Virus record (IMG/VR): IMGVR_UViG_3300046798_000124
Coordinates: 1 to 64,000 of that record
Direction: 5' to 3' (one strand)
From: a virus
DNA: 64,000 nucleotides
A program made the translations under genes and the position numbers. A model generated the notes under the pieces. It did no database searches and had not been told where the DNA came from. It saw only the letters and a list, made by a program, of their open reading frames with translations. Numbering within the stretch: position 1 is the first letter of the stretch; every line of letters starts with the position of its first letter. Shown here piece after piece: positions 41,005-48,636 of this stretch.

Positions 41005-41210
41005 ACGACGACAGGCTGGATCCCGCCCTGCTAGAGCGCCTCAGGTGCTCGACCTGTGGGGACGTGCGTCTGGTCCGTTCCGCCACCGTCGAAGAGGTGG
41101 AGCGTCGGGGTATCCCCACGACGTACGACGCCCTCTTCATCGTCCCGGCGCGGTGCCCTACCTGCGACGGGCCGCCATCACTCCATGAGGAGACACCGTG
41201 CCCGAGTTGA
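41001..41210 (+). CDS. Small zinc-ribbon protein
   Basis: 69 residues. CSTCGDVRLV and ARCPTCDGPP form a CxxC..CxxC ribbon. Overlaps the regulator before it (ATGA) and the next gene by 13 bp. Confidence 0.5.
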   Translation: MNDDRLDPALLERLRCSTCGDVRLVRSATVEEVERRGIPTTYDALFIVPARCPTCDGPPSLHEETPCPS

Positions 41211-41575
41211 CCATCACCGTCAGCGACGACGACCTGGCCCGCCTCTGTGACGCCGGCGCCCAGCTGGGCACGACCGTTGAGCAGTTGGGCGCGGCGTTCA
41301 TCCACCGTGGCCTCATGTACCAGCGCGCTGGTCCGCGCCCCAACACCCAGGCCCAGGCCGCTGCCCGTGCGCTGCGCCAGTTGGAGCTCGCACGGGTGCT
41401 GCGCGCACGGGGCGAGACGCCCATGACCTGGGCAGAGAAGCAGCGGCTGGCCCAGCACTTCGGCGTCACCGAACGGACGCTCTACCGTGATCTCCTGGAG
41501 GTCACACGAGACCTCGGTCTGGTGCCCCCGGACGCCAGACGCACCCGCCCCACCCCGCAGACCCGCACCGCATAA
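41198..41575 (+). CDS. Putative DNA-binding protein (RHH-like N-terminus, HTH-like C-terminus)
   Basis: 125 residues from a GTG with GAGGAG upstream. LTITVSDDDLARLCDAGAQLG has the strand-helix start of ribbon-helix-helix proteins. WAEKQRLAQHFGVTERTLYRDLLEV is a helix-turn-helix. Probably binds the perfect palindrome just downstream; inference. Confidence 0.55.
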   Translation: MPELTITVSDDDLARLCDAGAQLGTTVEQLGAAFIHRGLMYQRAGPRPNTQAQAAARALRQLELARVLRARGETPMTWAEKQRLAQHFGVTERTLYRDLLEVTRDLGLVPPDARRTRPTPQTRTA

Positions 41576-41587
41576 CCCACGCAGACG

Positions 41588-41624
41588 ACGGTACTTGACA
41601 TGATCATGTCAAGTACCGTACACT
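41588..41624 (+). promoter_or_regulatory. Promoter buried in a perfect 32-bp palindrome
   Basis: TTGACA (41595-41600), 18-bp spacer, TACACT (41619-41624). A perfect palindrome (41588-41619, halves ACGGTACTTGACATGA and its complement) covers the -35 and spacer, so a dimeric repressor would block RNA polymerase. Drives the 41700 gene. Confidence 0.75.
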
Positions 41625-41641
41625 CTGGTGGACAGGAAAAT

Positions 41642-41671
41642 GGCCGTGCAAGACTTCACCCTTGCACGGCC
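41642..41671 (+). promoter_or_regulatory. GGCCGTGCAA/TTGCACGGCC leader hairpin
   Basis: Perfect 10-bp stem, 10-nt loop, in the 5' leader of the 41700 gene. Arms match the hairpin at 31710-31732. Confidence 0.5.
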
Positions 41672-41699
41672 GATGCGCCACCCGAGAGGAGACCCCGAC

Positions 41700-42407
41700 A
41701 TGGTCGCTCCAGCAGTCTACCAGACCAAGCTCGCGAAGACGGAGGCCACGATCGCGGCCCGCGCCGTTGAGGTATTCGCACAGTACCGCAGCTGGCGATT
41801 CGCCCACCGCAAGGCCGATGGCCACCCGTTCTTCATCATGGACGGCAGTCCGGTCAAGCAGTCGGACGGCACGATGGACCAGCCGGTCTATTACGTCGAC
41901 CTCCACGACTGCACCTGCCCGTCCCACCGTGATGGGCACATGGCCTGCAAGCACATGCGGGCGGTTCGACTCTGGTTCAACGCCGTGAAGGCGGGTGAGA
42001 TCACGATCCCTCGCCGGATGACGGCGAGGGATCGTGACGTGATGGAAGCCGCCCACGCCGAGAACGAGGCGATGGATGTGGCCGAGTCGGCCGACGCCCT
42101 GCTCGACGCCTACCACCGCGAGCAAGCACGGCGCCGTGCAGCGGCGTACGCCGAGCCCGAGCAGGACTGGTGGCAGACCGCCGACGGCGGCATCGTCTGG
42201 CTCCAGCCCGGCGACAGCTACGGCCCGGACACCGAGGGTCTCTCCGAGGTCGGTCAGCCGGCGCCGGCGGCGCCCACGGTACCGACGTCGGTACGCATGG
42301 CTGGCCTCAGTGAGGTCTGGCCCGCCTGTCAGGCTGCTGGATGCACCGACGACACGGAACCCCATGAGCGCTTCTGTCGACGCCACGTCCTTGTCGACGC
42401 ATTCTGA
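41700..42407 (+). CDS. SWIM-type zinc-finger protein
   Basis: 235 residues, GAGAGGAG before the ATG. YYVDLHDCTCPSHRDGHMACKHMRAV is a SWIM motif (CxCx..CxH). A helical, acidic middle follows, and a C-terminal CQAAGCTDDTEPHERFCRRH may bind a second zinc. SWIM proteins bind DNA or partners in recombination. The gene contains a perfect 16-bp hairpin (42001-42037) and a palindrome at 42278. Confidence 0.6.
   Translation: MVAPAVYQTKLAKTEATIAARAVEVFAQYRSWRFAHRKADGHPFFIMDGSPVKQSDGTMDQPVYYVDLHDCTCPSHRDGHMACKHMRAVRLWFNAVKAGEITIPRRMTARDRDVMEAAHAENEAMDVAESADALLDAYHREQARRRAAAYAEPEQDWWQTADGGIVWLQPGDSYGPDTEGLSEVGQPAPAAPTVPTSVRMAGLSEVWPACQAAGCTDDTEPHERFCRRHVLVDAF
42001..42037. repeat. Perfect 16-bp hairpin inside the SWIM gene
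   Basis: Arms 42001-42016 and 42022-42037, with the 5-nt loop GATGA. Unusually long for coding DNA. Confidence 0.7.
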
Positions 42408-42424
42408 GAATCCAAGGAGAGCCC

Positions 42425-42778
42425 GTGACCACCATCGCCGGATGTGACCATCACGATCAGACCGGGCTGGTCCCGGACAACCGCAGCCGAGCCCGTATGC
42501 TCGACCAGTTCGCGGCGGCCAGCGCCTTCGGGCGGGCCTTCTTTCAGATGGTGCTGGGCGCCGACCTGGACCTCTCCGTCGTGACGCCCACGGGCGTCCT
42601 GCGTCCACAGCCGACGATCACCATCGAGACCGAGAAGTTCCTGACCGCCTGGACCGCCTACATGGCGTGGCGCGAGCAGGAGCCGAGAGGCGACGATCTG
42701 CTGCCACCCTTTACCCGTGGCAGCGAGATCCGGGTTCCTCCCGACGAGATCGCGGACCCCCCTGAAGGAAGCGACTGA
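42425..42778 (+). CDS. Hypothetical protein
   Basis: 117 residues from a GTG with AAGGAGAG upstream. RARMLDQFAAASAFGRAFFQMVLG and LTAWTAYMAWREQEP are helices around a short beta part. Last gene of the plus operon before the repressor. Function unknown. Confidence 0.45.
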   Translation: MTTIAGCDHHDQTGLVPDNRSRARMLDQFAAASAFGRAFFQMVLGADLDLSVVTPTGVLRPQPTITIETEKFLTAWTAYMAWREQEPRGDDLLPPFTRGSEIRVPPDEIADPPEGSD

Positions 42779-42834
42779 GAAGGGCGTCTCAGGCGCTGGT
42801 GTGGGGTCAACTGACCTCAAGGGTAGCGAGGGAC

Positions 42835-43494
42835 TCAGGGAGCGTGAAACGGCGGGGGAGCGCGCATGATGTAGACGATCGTCCCGGCCACCTTGACCTG
42901 GTCGGGGCGTAGCGTGCTCCCATCCGATAAGCCGTAACTGTGGTGTCCGCCACGGATGAACCGCCAGGCCGTCAACGTCGCCGCGCCGTGGAGGAGCAGG
43001 ACCAACTGCTCGCTCGTGGCGCGCGCGTCGGGGTCGAACAGGACTTGATCGCCGGGGAGGACGTGCGGCGTCATCCCGCCACCGTCGACGGTGGCCACGT
43101 AGACGCGAGCGCGTCCATCAAGCTGGGAGGCCGCGACGGTCAGGGTCCGTCCGGTCGGCACCAGCACGCCATCCGGGCCGAGCGTGACCTCCGGCGCGAG
43201 TGTCACACCTTCGATACCTAGCAGCGCCGTATCCCGCAGGCCCGGCATCCGGGTCTGCTTCTGGACACTGCCGATCAGGGTTGATTCCGGCACCTCCAGG
43301 GCCGTGCAGATGTCGCGAATGGTCGAGATACGTGGGGACTGGATCCGACCCCGCGTCAGGAGTGAGAGCTGGGAGACCGACACACCGGAGCGTGCCGACA
43401 GCCGGTGCAGTGATACCCCCCTTCTGCGCAGGAGCGTCCGCAGGCGCTGACCTATCGTCGTCTCGTCGTTCGGGGTGTGCGCGAGTGCCTGCAC
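42835..43494 (-). CDS. CI-like repressor (HTH plus S24-like domain)
   Basis: 219 residues from a GTG with GAGGAGG upstream. The N-terminal XRE helix-turn-helix is RGVSLHRLSARSGVSVSQLS. The C-terminal domain has the S24/LexA fold pattern (VATVDGGGMTPHVLPGDQVLFDP; TLTAWRFIRG). The catalytic Ser (usually GDSM) is Gly and the catalytic Lys is not in place, so self-cleavage should not occur. It is divergent from the 43618 gene with an operator between them. Confidence 0.8.
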   Translation of the reverse strand: MQALAHTPNDETTIGQRLRTLLRRRGVSLHRLSARSGVSVSQLSLLTRGRIQSPRISTIRDICTALEVPESTLIGSVQKQTRMPGLRDTALLGIEGVTLAPEVTLGPDGVLVPTGRTLTVAASQLDGRARVYVATVDGGGMTPHVLPGDQVLFDPDARATSEQLVLLLHGAATLTAWRFIRGGHHSYGLSDGSTLRPDQVKVAGTIVYIMRAPPPFHAP

Positions 43495-43568
43495 GAGTGT
43501 TGAACCTCCTCATCAGCCAGTGTACAAGAGCCGGCGTTGAAATGCATGCTGGGTCTTGTGGTCTGGCT

Positions 43569-43598
43569 GTTGACTTCCGTCAACGAGGCGTGTACCGT
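43569..43598 (+). promoter_or_regulatory. Rightward promoter and operator of the switch region
   Basis: TTGACT (43570-43575), 17-bp spacer, TACCGT (43593-43598). GTTGAC-N4-GTCAAC (43569-43584) overlaps the -35. It should drive the Cro-like gene and be a target of the CI-like repressor. A TACACT-like -10 faces the repressor on the other strand. Confidence 0.65.
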
Positions 43599-43617
43599 TC
43601 CAGAGCACTGCCCTGAC

Positions 43618-44001
43618 ATGACCGCCTGGGAGGCCCCACCGATGGCGCTGGACCCTGGCACCTTTCGACGCCGTGAGCGCACCATCGCCGATCCCGTTCC
43701 TGAGCTGACCCTGGTCGAGCAGCTGGAGGCCCAGTCGAAGGCTGAGTCGATCAGCGCCCGTGCGCTGATGCGGGCGATTGGCGTCGACCAGGGGCACTGG
43801 TCGAAGGTCCGACGGGGCCAGGAGCGGTTCGGCGTCCAGAGTTGCACCAAGATCGTCGCCGCCTACCCGGCGATGCGGGCCGCTGCTGCCCGCTACCTGA
43901 CCGCAAGCTACGGCCGGCCCTGTCTGAGCTTGCTCGAAGACGCCAGCCACCTCGTCCAGGCTGGGAGGGACGCCGACCGTCGTCGCACCGCCCACCGCTA
44001 A
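43618..44001 (+). CDS. Cro-like helix-turn-helix regulator
   Basis: 127 residues starting MTAWEAPPMALD, chosen because the promoter's start point lies after the upstream ATG. The ISARALMRAIGVDQGHWSKVRRGQERFG segment is a helix-turn-helix, followed by helices. Divergent partner of the CI-like repressor in a lysis/lysogeny-type switch. Confidence 0.65.
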   Translation: MTAWEAPPMALDPGTFRRRERTIADPVPELTLVEQLEAQSKAESISARALMRAIGVDQGHWSKVRRGQERFGVQSCTKIVAAYPAMRAAAARYLTASYGRPCLSLLEDASHLVQAGRDADRRRTAHR

Positions 44002-44012
44002 CCCCCAGCACA

Positions 44013-44044
44013 CCAACAGCCCGGCCTGGTGGCCGGGCTGTTGG
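44013..44044 (+). terminator. GC-rich hairpin after the Cro-like gene
   Basis: Perfect 14-bp stem (44013-44026 with 44031-44044), TGGT loop, no uridine run. Likely an attenuator or weak terminator, or an antitermination target. Confidence 0.5.
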
Positions 44045-44127
44045 TTGAGGAGATCCGAGCGTGGTGCCGCCGCGCTCCCTGTCATCGTACCGCACCCGTC
44101 GTAGTCCGGGAAGTTGAGGAGGTCGTG

Positions 44128-44364
44128 ATGCAGAGCCAGCGCAACGGTGCCCAGAGGCCAGTCTCGCTCGACACCTTCAAGCTGATGCGCGGCGAACAGC
44201 TGCACCACCGCGAGCGCCAGGACGCCCACGACGACGGGGTGATGCAGGGGTTCTTCCTCGGCCTGTGTGCAGCGGTGCTCGGCTGGTTCGTGATCTCGGG
44301 CCATCTGGTGCGCCTGCTCTACGCCCTCGTCAGATCCATGCTGGCGCTGGACGGTGGAGCGTGA
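44128..44364 (+). CDS. Small membrane protein
   Basis: 78 residues, GAGGAGG before the ATG. A polar N-terminal half is followed by a membrane segment (GFFLGLCAAVLGWFVISGHL). GTGA overlap with the TcmP-like gene, so it is in the same operon. Confidence 0.5.
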   Translation: MQSQRNGAQRPVSLDTFKLMRGEQLHHRERQDAHDDGVMQGFFLGLCAAVLGWFVISGHLVRLLYALVRSMLALDGGA

Positions 44365-45505
44365 GTGCGCCTGCCCATCGACCGGAGAAAACAAGCCCGG
44401 CGACCCGGCCGAAACTGGAGCATTTCGGTGCGATCATCAACGAGTTCATCTCGATCTGGAAAACGCCGGGCAAGATGATCTCAGCGCCATGGGCACACCC
44501 GCGCGTTCTCCACTTCGACTTGCACGCGGCCACCGGTCATGGCGTTGAGGGGCGGGACGGCAGTGCGTTGATCGCACTCCGCAACATGCTCGCCCGAGAT
44601 CTCTCTTTCGAGTCGTTTCTCTTCGAGCAGAAGCGGTACAAGTGCGACGCGCTCCGAGAGAACATCGTGGCGATGCTTCAAGAGCATCGCGAGGCGGTGG
44701 TGGAGGGTCCGTTTCGCTCGTATCTCGGCCACACCGCGAGACGCACACCCTGTATCGAAGTGTGCCCGGTCTGTCACCCGTCGGATCTCGCTGCCTGGAT
44801 CGACGACCACGCCCACATCATCATCGGCGACCACAATGAGACCATCGATGGTGTCCTGGCCGATCTCCGTGGACGACTGAGGAAGCGCGCCTACGGCCTG
44901 GTCGTGGCCGACCCGTACGGGATCAGTGATCTCGGTCAGGAGCCGCTCATCAAACTATCGCGGGAGCCACTTCTCCAGCGCGTCGATCAACTCGTCAACG
45001 TGGCGACGACAGCCGCGAAGCGCGGCGGCTACCAGCCGGCCTACGACCTCCTCGCGCCCATCCAGAAGACACGCCGCCTCGTGCGCGAGACGTTGCCAGG
45101 CGGCGTCGATCACGGCTGGAACTGGACGATGTTTCTGTTCTCAAACTGGCGTGCCGTGCCGGCGTTCATCCGCCTCGGATTCCACGACACGCAATCACCG
45201 GAGGGGAAGCAGCTGCTGGACCGCTTCGGCCTCACCGAGCGCCAGCGCAGAGGTGTGACCTCAGCCCCTTTCGCGATGACGCGGGGTACCGGAGCTACGC
45301 CGAGTACCTCGCCCACCCCCGGTTTCGGGCCGTGCGAGCCGATGTCTTCGCCCGCTGCGGCGGCCTCTGTGAACGGTTCGACCGCACCCGAGCCTCAGAG
45401 GTCCATCACGTGAGATACCCGCCGTGGGGCACATTCGACACCGAAGAGAACCTGCTTGCAGTCTGCCGCCGTTGCCACTGCGAGATCCATGGGAAGGACG
45501 CATGA
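44361..45505 (+). CDS. TcmP-like protein joined to an HNH domain by predicted -1 frameshift
   Basis: The 0 frame starts at a GTG and carries a three-Cys-motif-partner (TcmP)-like domain: LEHFGAIINEFISIW, VLHFDLHAATGHG..GSALIAL, IIIGDHNETIDGVL and GLVVADPYGIS. After LTERQRRG the 0 frame turns into Pro/Ser low complexity and stops at 45413. At 45266-45272 stands the slippery heptamer C CCT TTC. The -1 frame after it reads SYAEYLAHPRFRAVRADVFA, then RCGGLC..VHHVRYPPWG..ENLLAVCRRCHCEIHG, an HNH nuclease. Its TGA overlaps the next start (ATGA). A 9-bp stem 8 nt downstream supports programmed frameshifting. Confidence 0.75.
45266..45312 (+). promoter_or_regulatory. Predicted -1 ribosomal frameshift signal
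   Basis: Heptamer C CCT TTC (45266-45272; P-site CCU to CCC, A-site UUC to UUU), 8-nt spacer, then stem GCGGGGTAC (45281-45289) with GTACCTCGC (45304-45312). The stem has nine pairs including one G-U, with a 14-nt loop. This is the standard slippery site/spacer/stem arrangement. Confidence 0.7.
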
Positions 45506-46926
45506 CGGTACAGCTCGCGGTGCTCAACAGCCAGGTCATGACGGTCGAGGATCAACTTGCTGAGAGCGAGGCGATCATGGAGCGGGGGCTCTCGAGTTTC
45601 CTTGAAGTCGGCCGTGAGTTGATGAAGATCAGGGCTCACGAACTCTACAAGACGAGCGGCTACCGGAGTTTCTCCGACTACCTGATGGCCCGCTGGCCCG
45701 ACTTAGGGCGGGCCTACGCTGATCGTGTCATTGCTGCAACAAGGGTCGTAGACAACCTCGCGCCAATTGGCGGCACATTACCCGTAAGCGAGTCGCAAGT
45801 CCGACCACTGACGGTTCTTGAAGCACCTGAGCAGCTTGAAGCGTGGCAGCGTGTTTTGGAGAAGACCGGCAAGAAACCCGTCACCGCCAAGCTGGTCGAG
45901 CAGACGGTCGAGGAGTTGAAAGCCGAGATCGCCGCCCGCATCGAACCCGAAGAGGACGAAGCGGAAGAAGAGACACCGGACCTCGATCACCCGCCGATCT
46001 ACCACGACGATGAAGAGGACGATGAAGAGGACGAGGAGGGTGTCCCTGAGCCTGATGCCCCGGACGCCGAGCCCGAACCCGAAGAGACGCCGTTGCTGGT
46101 CCTCCAGGTTGTTGCCGAGCAGGCTCCAACTATTCGTCCCTACTACGACCTTCCCGCCTGGGAGGCGCTCTCGGCCGATGAGCAGCAGTGGGTGATTGCA
46201 CACGCCGCCGACAAGAGCGGCGCAGGATTCAATCGGACGAACGATAACGTCGAGTGGGCGCTCTGGACCTGGAATCCCGTCACCGGCTGCAATCATGGGT
46301 GCGACTACTGCTACGCCCGCGACATCGCCAATCGCTTCTATGAGGATCTGCCGGAGGGTGAGCGATTCGCGCCGGTCTTCCGCCCGAATCGACTCCACGC
46401 GCCCCGTCGGATGAAGGTGCCGGCCGCCGCCGCGCGGAATGTCGGCGAGAAGAACGTCTTTACGGGGTCGATGACCGACCTCTTCGGCAAGTGGGTGCCG
46501 CAGGACTGGATCGACGCCGTCTTTCATGAGGTCGTCCGTGCCGAGGAGTGGAACTTCCTCTTCCTGACGAAGTTCCCGCAGCGCCTTGCCGAACAGCAGT
46601 GGCCCGAGAACGCCTGGGTGGGCACGACCGTCGACCGTCAGGCGCGGGTCGCCACCGCCGAGCGGGCGTTCCGAGGTGTCACAGCCGGCATCAAGTGGCT
46701 CTCGGTCGAGCCGATGCTCGAGCGGCTGACCTTCTCGTCGCTGGAGATGTTCGACTGGGTCGTGATCGGCGGCGCCTCCGAGAGCAGCCAGACGCCGGCG
46801 TCGCAGCCACCGACGGAATGGGTCGAGCACCTCGTCCGTCAGGCCCGCGCCGCCGGCTGCCAGGTCTATTTCAAGACCAACCTCGGCTATCGGCCTCGCG
46901 AGTACCCACAGGGAGTGACACGATGA
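45502..46926 (+). CDS. DUF5131 / three-Cys-motif radical-SAM-like protein with N-terminal phage domain
   Basis: 474 residues. Residues ~1-125 are a helical domain found in plasmid and phage proteins (GLSSFLEVGRELMKIRAHEL; SESQVRPLTVLEAPEQLEAW). A highly acidic linker (~150-205) follows. The C-terminal ~250 residues are the DUF5131 (Gp37/Gp68) family: WTWNPVTGCNHGCDYCYARD, whose CxxxCxxC would bind a 4Fe-4S cluster, then FTGSMTDLFGKWVP, NFLFLTKFPQRL, WVGTTVDRQ and WVVIGGASES. The family is genetically linked to TcmP. Its reaction is unknown. Confidence 0.85.
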   Translation: MTVQLAVLNSQVMTVEDQLAESEAIMERGLSSFLEVGRELMKIRAHELYKTSGYRSFSDYLMARWPDLGRAYADRVIAATRVVDNLAPIGGTLPVSESQVRPLTVLEAPEQLEAWQRVLEKTGKKPVTAKLVEQTVEELKAEIAARIEPEEDEAEEETPDLDHPPIYHDDEEDDEEDEEGVPEPDAPDAEPEPEETPLLVLQVVAEQAPTIRPYYDLPAWEALSADEQQWVIAHAADKSGAGFNRTNDNVEWALWTWNPVTGCNHGCDYCYARDIANRFYEDLPEGERFAPVFRPNRLHAPRRMKVPAAAARNVGEKNVFTGSMTDLFGKWVPQDWIDAVFHEVVRAEEWNFLFLTKFPQRLAEQQWPENAWVGTTVDRQARVATAERAFRGVTAGIKWLSVEPMLERLTFSSLEMFDWVVIGGASESSQTPASQPPTEWVEHLVRQARAAGCQVYFKTNLGYRPREYPQGVTR

Positions 46927-47174
46927 ACAGCACGGCGCAGCTTCCCGAGATCGTTGGCATATTCTGGGCGTGTCGTGGCTGCGGCGACGCAGTCTATCCG
47001 CAACGCTGCGAGCACGGAGACAGCGTGCCACTCAACCGGGATGGGACCTGTCACTGGGAGACGTGCCCGGCAGCCGGCCCGGATGGACCACCGGGGAGCG
47101 TGCTGCTCGTGCGACGCTCCGATGGCACATTCCGTCCGTACGCAGCACTCTCGCAGGAGCGGACTCCATCGTGA
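46923..47174 (+). CDS. Small zinc-ribbon protein
   Basis: 83 residues, ATGA overlap with the gene before. ACRGCGDAVYPQRCEHG and CHWETCPAAG give two Cys pairs. The C-terminus is beta (SVLLVRRSDGTFRPY). Part of the TcmP/DUF5131 operon. Confidence 0.5.
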   Translation: MNSTAQLPEIVGIFWACRGCGDAVYPQRCEHGDSVPLNRDGTCHWETCPAAGPDGPPGSVLLVRRSDGTFRPYAALSQERTPS

Positions 47175-47536
47175 CGGCGGTCCTGCTCGCGGCGTGGATC
47201 GCCCTGGCCTCAGCCGCCGGCTCCCCGGAGCCGGCGCCGGCCTGGTGCAGCGAGATGAACGTCACGGGGTACGTCCGCTCGGAATATGGGCCGCTGACCT
47301 ACGACGAAACCCCGATCTGGGTCGAGGGTATCGCCGCCGCCAGCTGGAACATCCCGCTGGGGTGGTATGTCGAGGTTGAAGGGGTAGGCATGTTCCGCGT
47401 GGCCGACCGCGGCATGCTCGGCAATTCGGGCTGGGTCGATATCGCCGTCTGGAGCCGCCAGGAAGCCTATGCCTTGACAGGGCGGAAGAACGTCTGTGTG
47501 TTCTCGCCCGACCAGCTGGGGACGCAGGCACCATGA
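47171..47536 (+). CDS. Secreted 3D-domain protein
   Basis: 121 residues from a GTG in a GTGA overlap. N-terminal hydrophobic signal segment (AVLLAAWIALASAAGSP). The remainder has the 3D (MltA-type) pattern MFRVADRGMLGNSGWVDIAVWS with three Asp, followed by EAYALTGRKNVCVF. Such domains bind or cut peptidoglycan. Its place in an early-type operon suggests a cell-wall modification during entry or spread, not the main endolysin. Confidence 0.6.
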   Translation: MTAVLLAAWIALASAAGSPEPAPAWCSEMNVTGYVRSEYGPLTYDETPIWVEGIAAASWNIPLGWYVEVEGVGMFRVADRGMLGNSGWVDIAVWSRQEAYALTGRKNVCVFSPDQLGTQAP

Positions 47537-47598
47537 AGCCGGCGGCCGGCTGCCCATCCCCGTGGCGCCGGCCGCCGGTCCTCTCGGCCCATCGCTGG

Positions 47599-47760
47599 TC
47601 AGGCCGCGACGCGCTCCGAATGTCGCCACTCGCGCAGCGCACGGCGCAGCAAGTGAACGATGAGGCTGTTGACACTCCGATCGTCTTCAGCCGCCCATTC
47701 GGTCAGTTCAGCCAGCACGTCAGCCGGCAAGCGCAGCAGCTTGTTCGCCATTTCAGCCAT
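47599..47760 (-). CDS. Arc-type ribbon-helix-helix repressor
   Basis: 53 residues on the opposite strand to its neighbours. NKLLRLPADVLAELTEWAAEDDRSVNSLIVHLLRRALREW is an Arc/MetJ fold with the RHH strand and two helices. It faces the 47842 promoter region and could control the recombination/replication operon. Confidence 0.65.
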   Translation of the reverse strand: MAEMANKLLRLPADVLAELTEWAAEDDRSVNSLIVHLLRRALREWRHSERVAA

Positions 47761-47792
47761 GTATCTAGTGTAGACCACCTTGCCATCTCCTT

Positions 47793-47819
47793 GCACGGGT
47801 GTGATATCATGACTGTACC
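47793..47819 (+). promoter_or_regulatory. Promoter-like site for the recombination/replication operon
   Basis: TTGCAC (47793-47798) and TGTACC about 17 nt downstream, or an overlapping TGATAT, lie between the divergent RHH repressor and the 47842 gene. Weak match; function by position. Confidence 0.35.
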
Positions 47820-47841
47820 ACATTCGTATGGAGTCTGAATC

Positions 47842-48636
47842 ATGATCACCGAAGAGCGCGCCAACGAGATCCTCGACGACACTGAGGACGAGGACGAGAC
47901 CCTGGTGGTCACGCCACTCTCGACCTACGAGAAGCTGGCGCTGCCGTTCGACCTGGCCGACCACGCCCGCGTCAACAAGGGGGGCATGGATCAGACGTTC
48001 GCGCCGTGGACGGTGTACGTCGAGCGGCTGAACAGCGTCCTCGGCGTCGAGAACTGGTCGTACCGGATCCCACGCGAGGGGTTCACCGAGACCGAGTGCT
48101 GGGTGCTCGCGGAGATCACCGCCTTCATCGACGGCGCCGAGATCGTGCGCCAGCAGTACGGCTCGGAGCCGATCGTCAAGGGTCGGGACGCCAAGCCGAC
48201 CACCGACCTGTTGAAGTCAACGGCGTCGGACGCGCTCAAGAAAGCCGCGTCTCTGCTCGGCGTCGGCCTCTACCTCTCGATCAAGGAGGAGCGCCTCGCC
48301 ATCGAGCAGGCGATGCGTGAGGCGGTCATGGAGGCTGCCGGGCAGATGCGCGGCGCTGGAGGCCCCCAGAGGGCGCCACAGGGTCAGGATCGGCCTGCCC
48401 CCGCCCCGACCCCGATGCGGCCACCACAGGCCGCTCAGCCGGCGCCGGCGCCGCTCGCAACTGGCGAGCGCGCCAGCCTGGAGAACAAGTACGAGGCGCT
48501 TCGCGAACAGGCTCGCCACACGGGCTTCCAGGCATCCTGGGCCACCGGTGGTCCCGAGCAGTTCAACGACATCCAACTGCCCAAGTACATCAACCTGCTG
48601 GAGCAGCACGTCGCTCGTCAGCGAGTGTCCGCGTGA
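47842..48636 (+). CDS. Rad52-family single-strand annealing protein
   Basis: 264 residues. Core features of the Rad52/DdrA-like group are visible: FAPWTVYVERLNSVLGVENWSYRI, CWVLAEITAFIDGAEIVRQQ, and PTTDLLKSTASDALKKAASLLGVGLYL, which carries the conserved Lys/Asp helix. A proline-rich linker and a helical C-terminus follow, likely for partner binding. It anneals complementary DNA during phage recombination. Confidence 0.8.
   Translation: MITEERANEILDDTEDEDETLVVTPLSTYEKLALPFDLADHARVNKGGMDQTFAPWTVYVERLNSVLGVENWSYRIPREGFTETECWVLAEITAFIDGAEIVRQQYGSEPIVKGRDAKPTTDLLKSTASDALKKAASLLGVGLYLSIKEERLAIEQAMREAVMEAAGQMRGAGGPQRAPQGQDRPAPAPTPMRPPQAAQPAPAPLATGERASLENKYEALREQARHTGFQASWATGGPEQFNDIQLPKYINLLEQHVARQRVSA

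Noticed and set aside
45778-47031. Minus-strand frame of 417 codons opposite the DUF5131 gene
   Set aside because: Mirror frame of a protein with a clear CxxxCxxC motif and family blocks; no ribosome binding site.
47533-47838. 101-codon plus-strand frame opposite the Arc-like gene
   Set aside because: The antisense RHH protein is a clear match to a known fold; the plus frame covers its promoter and has no family pattern.
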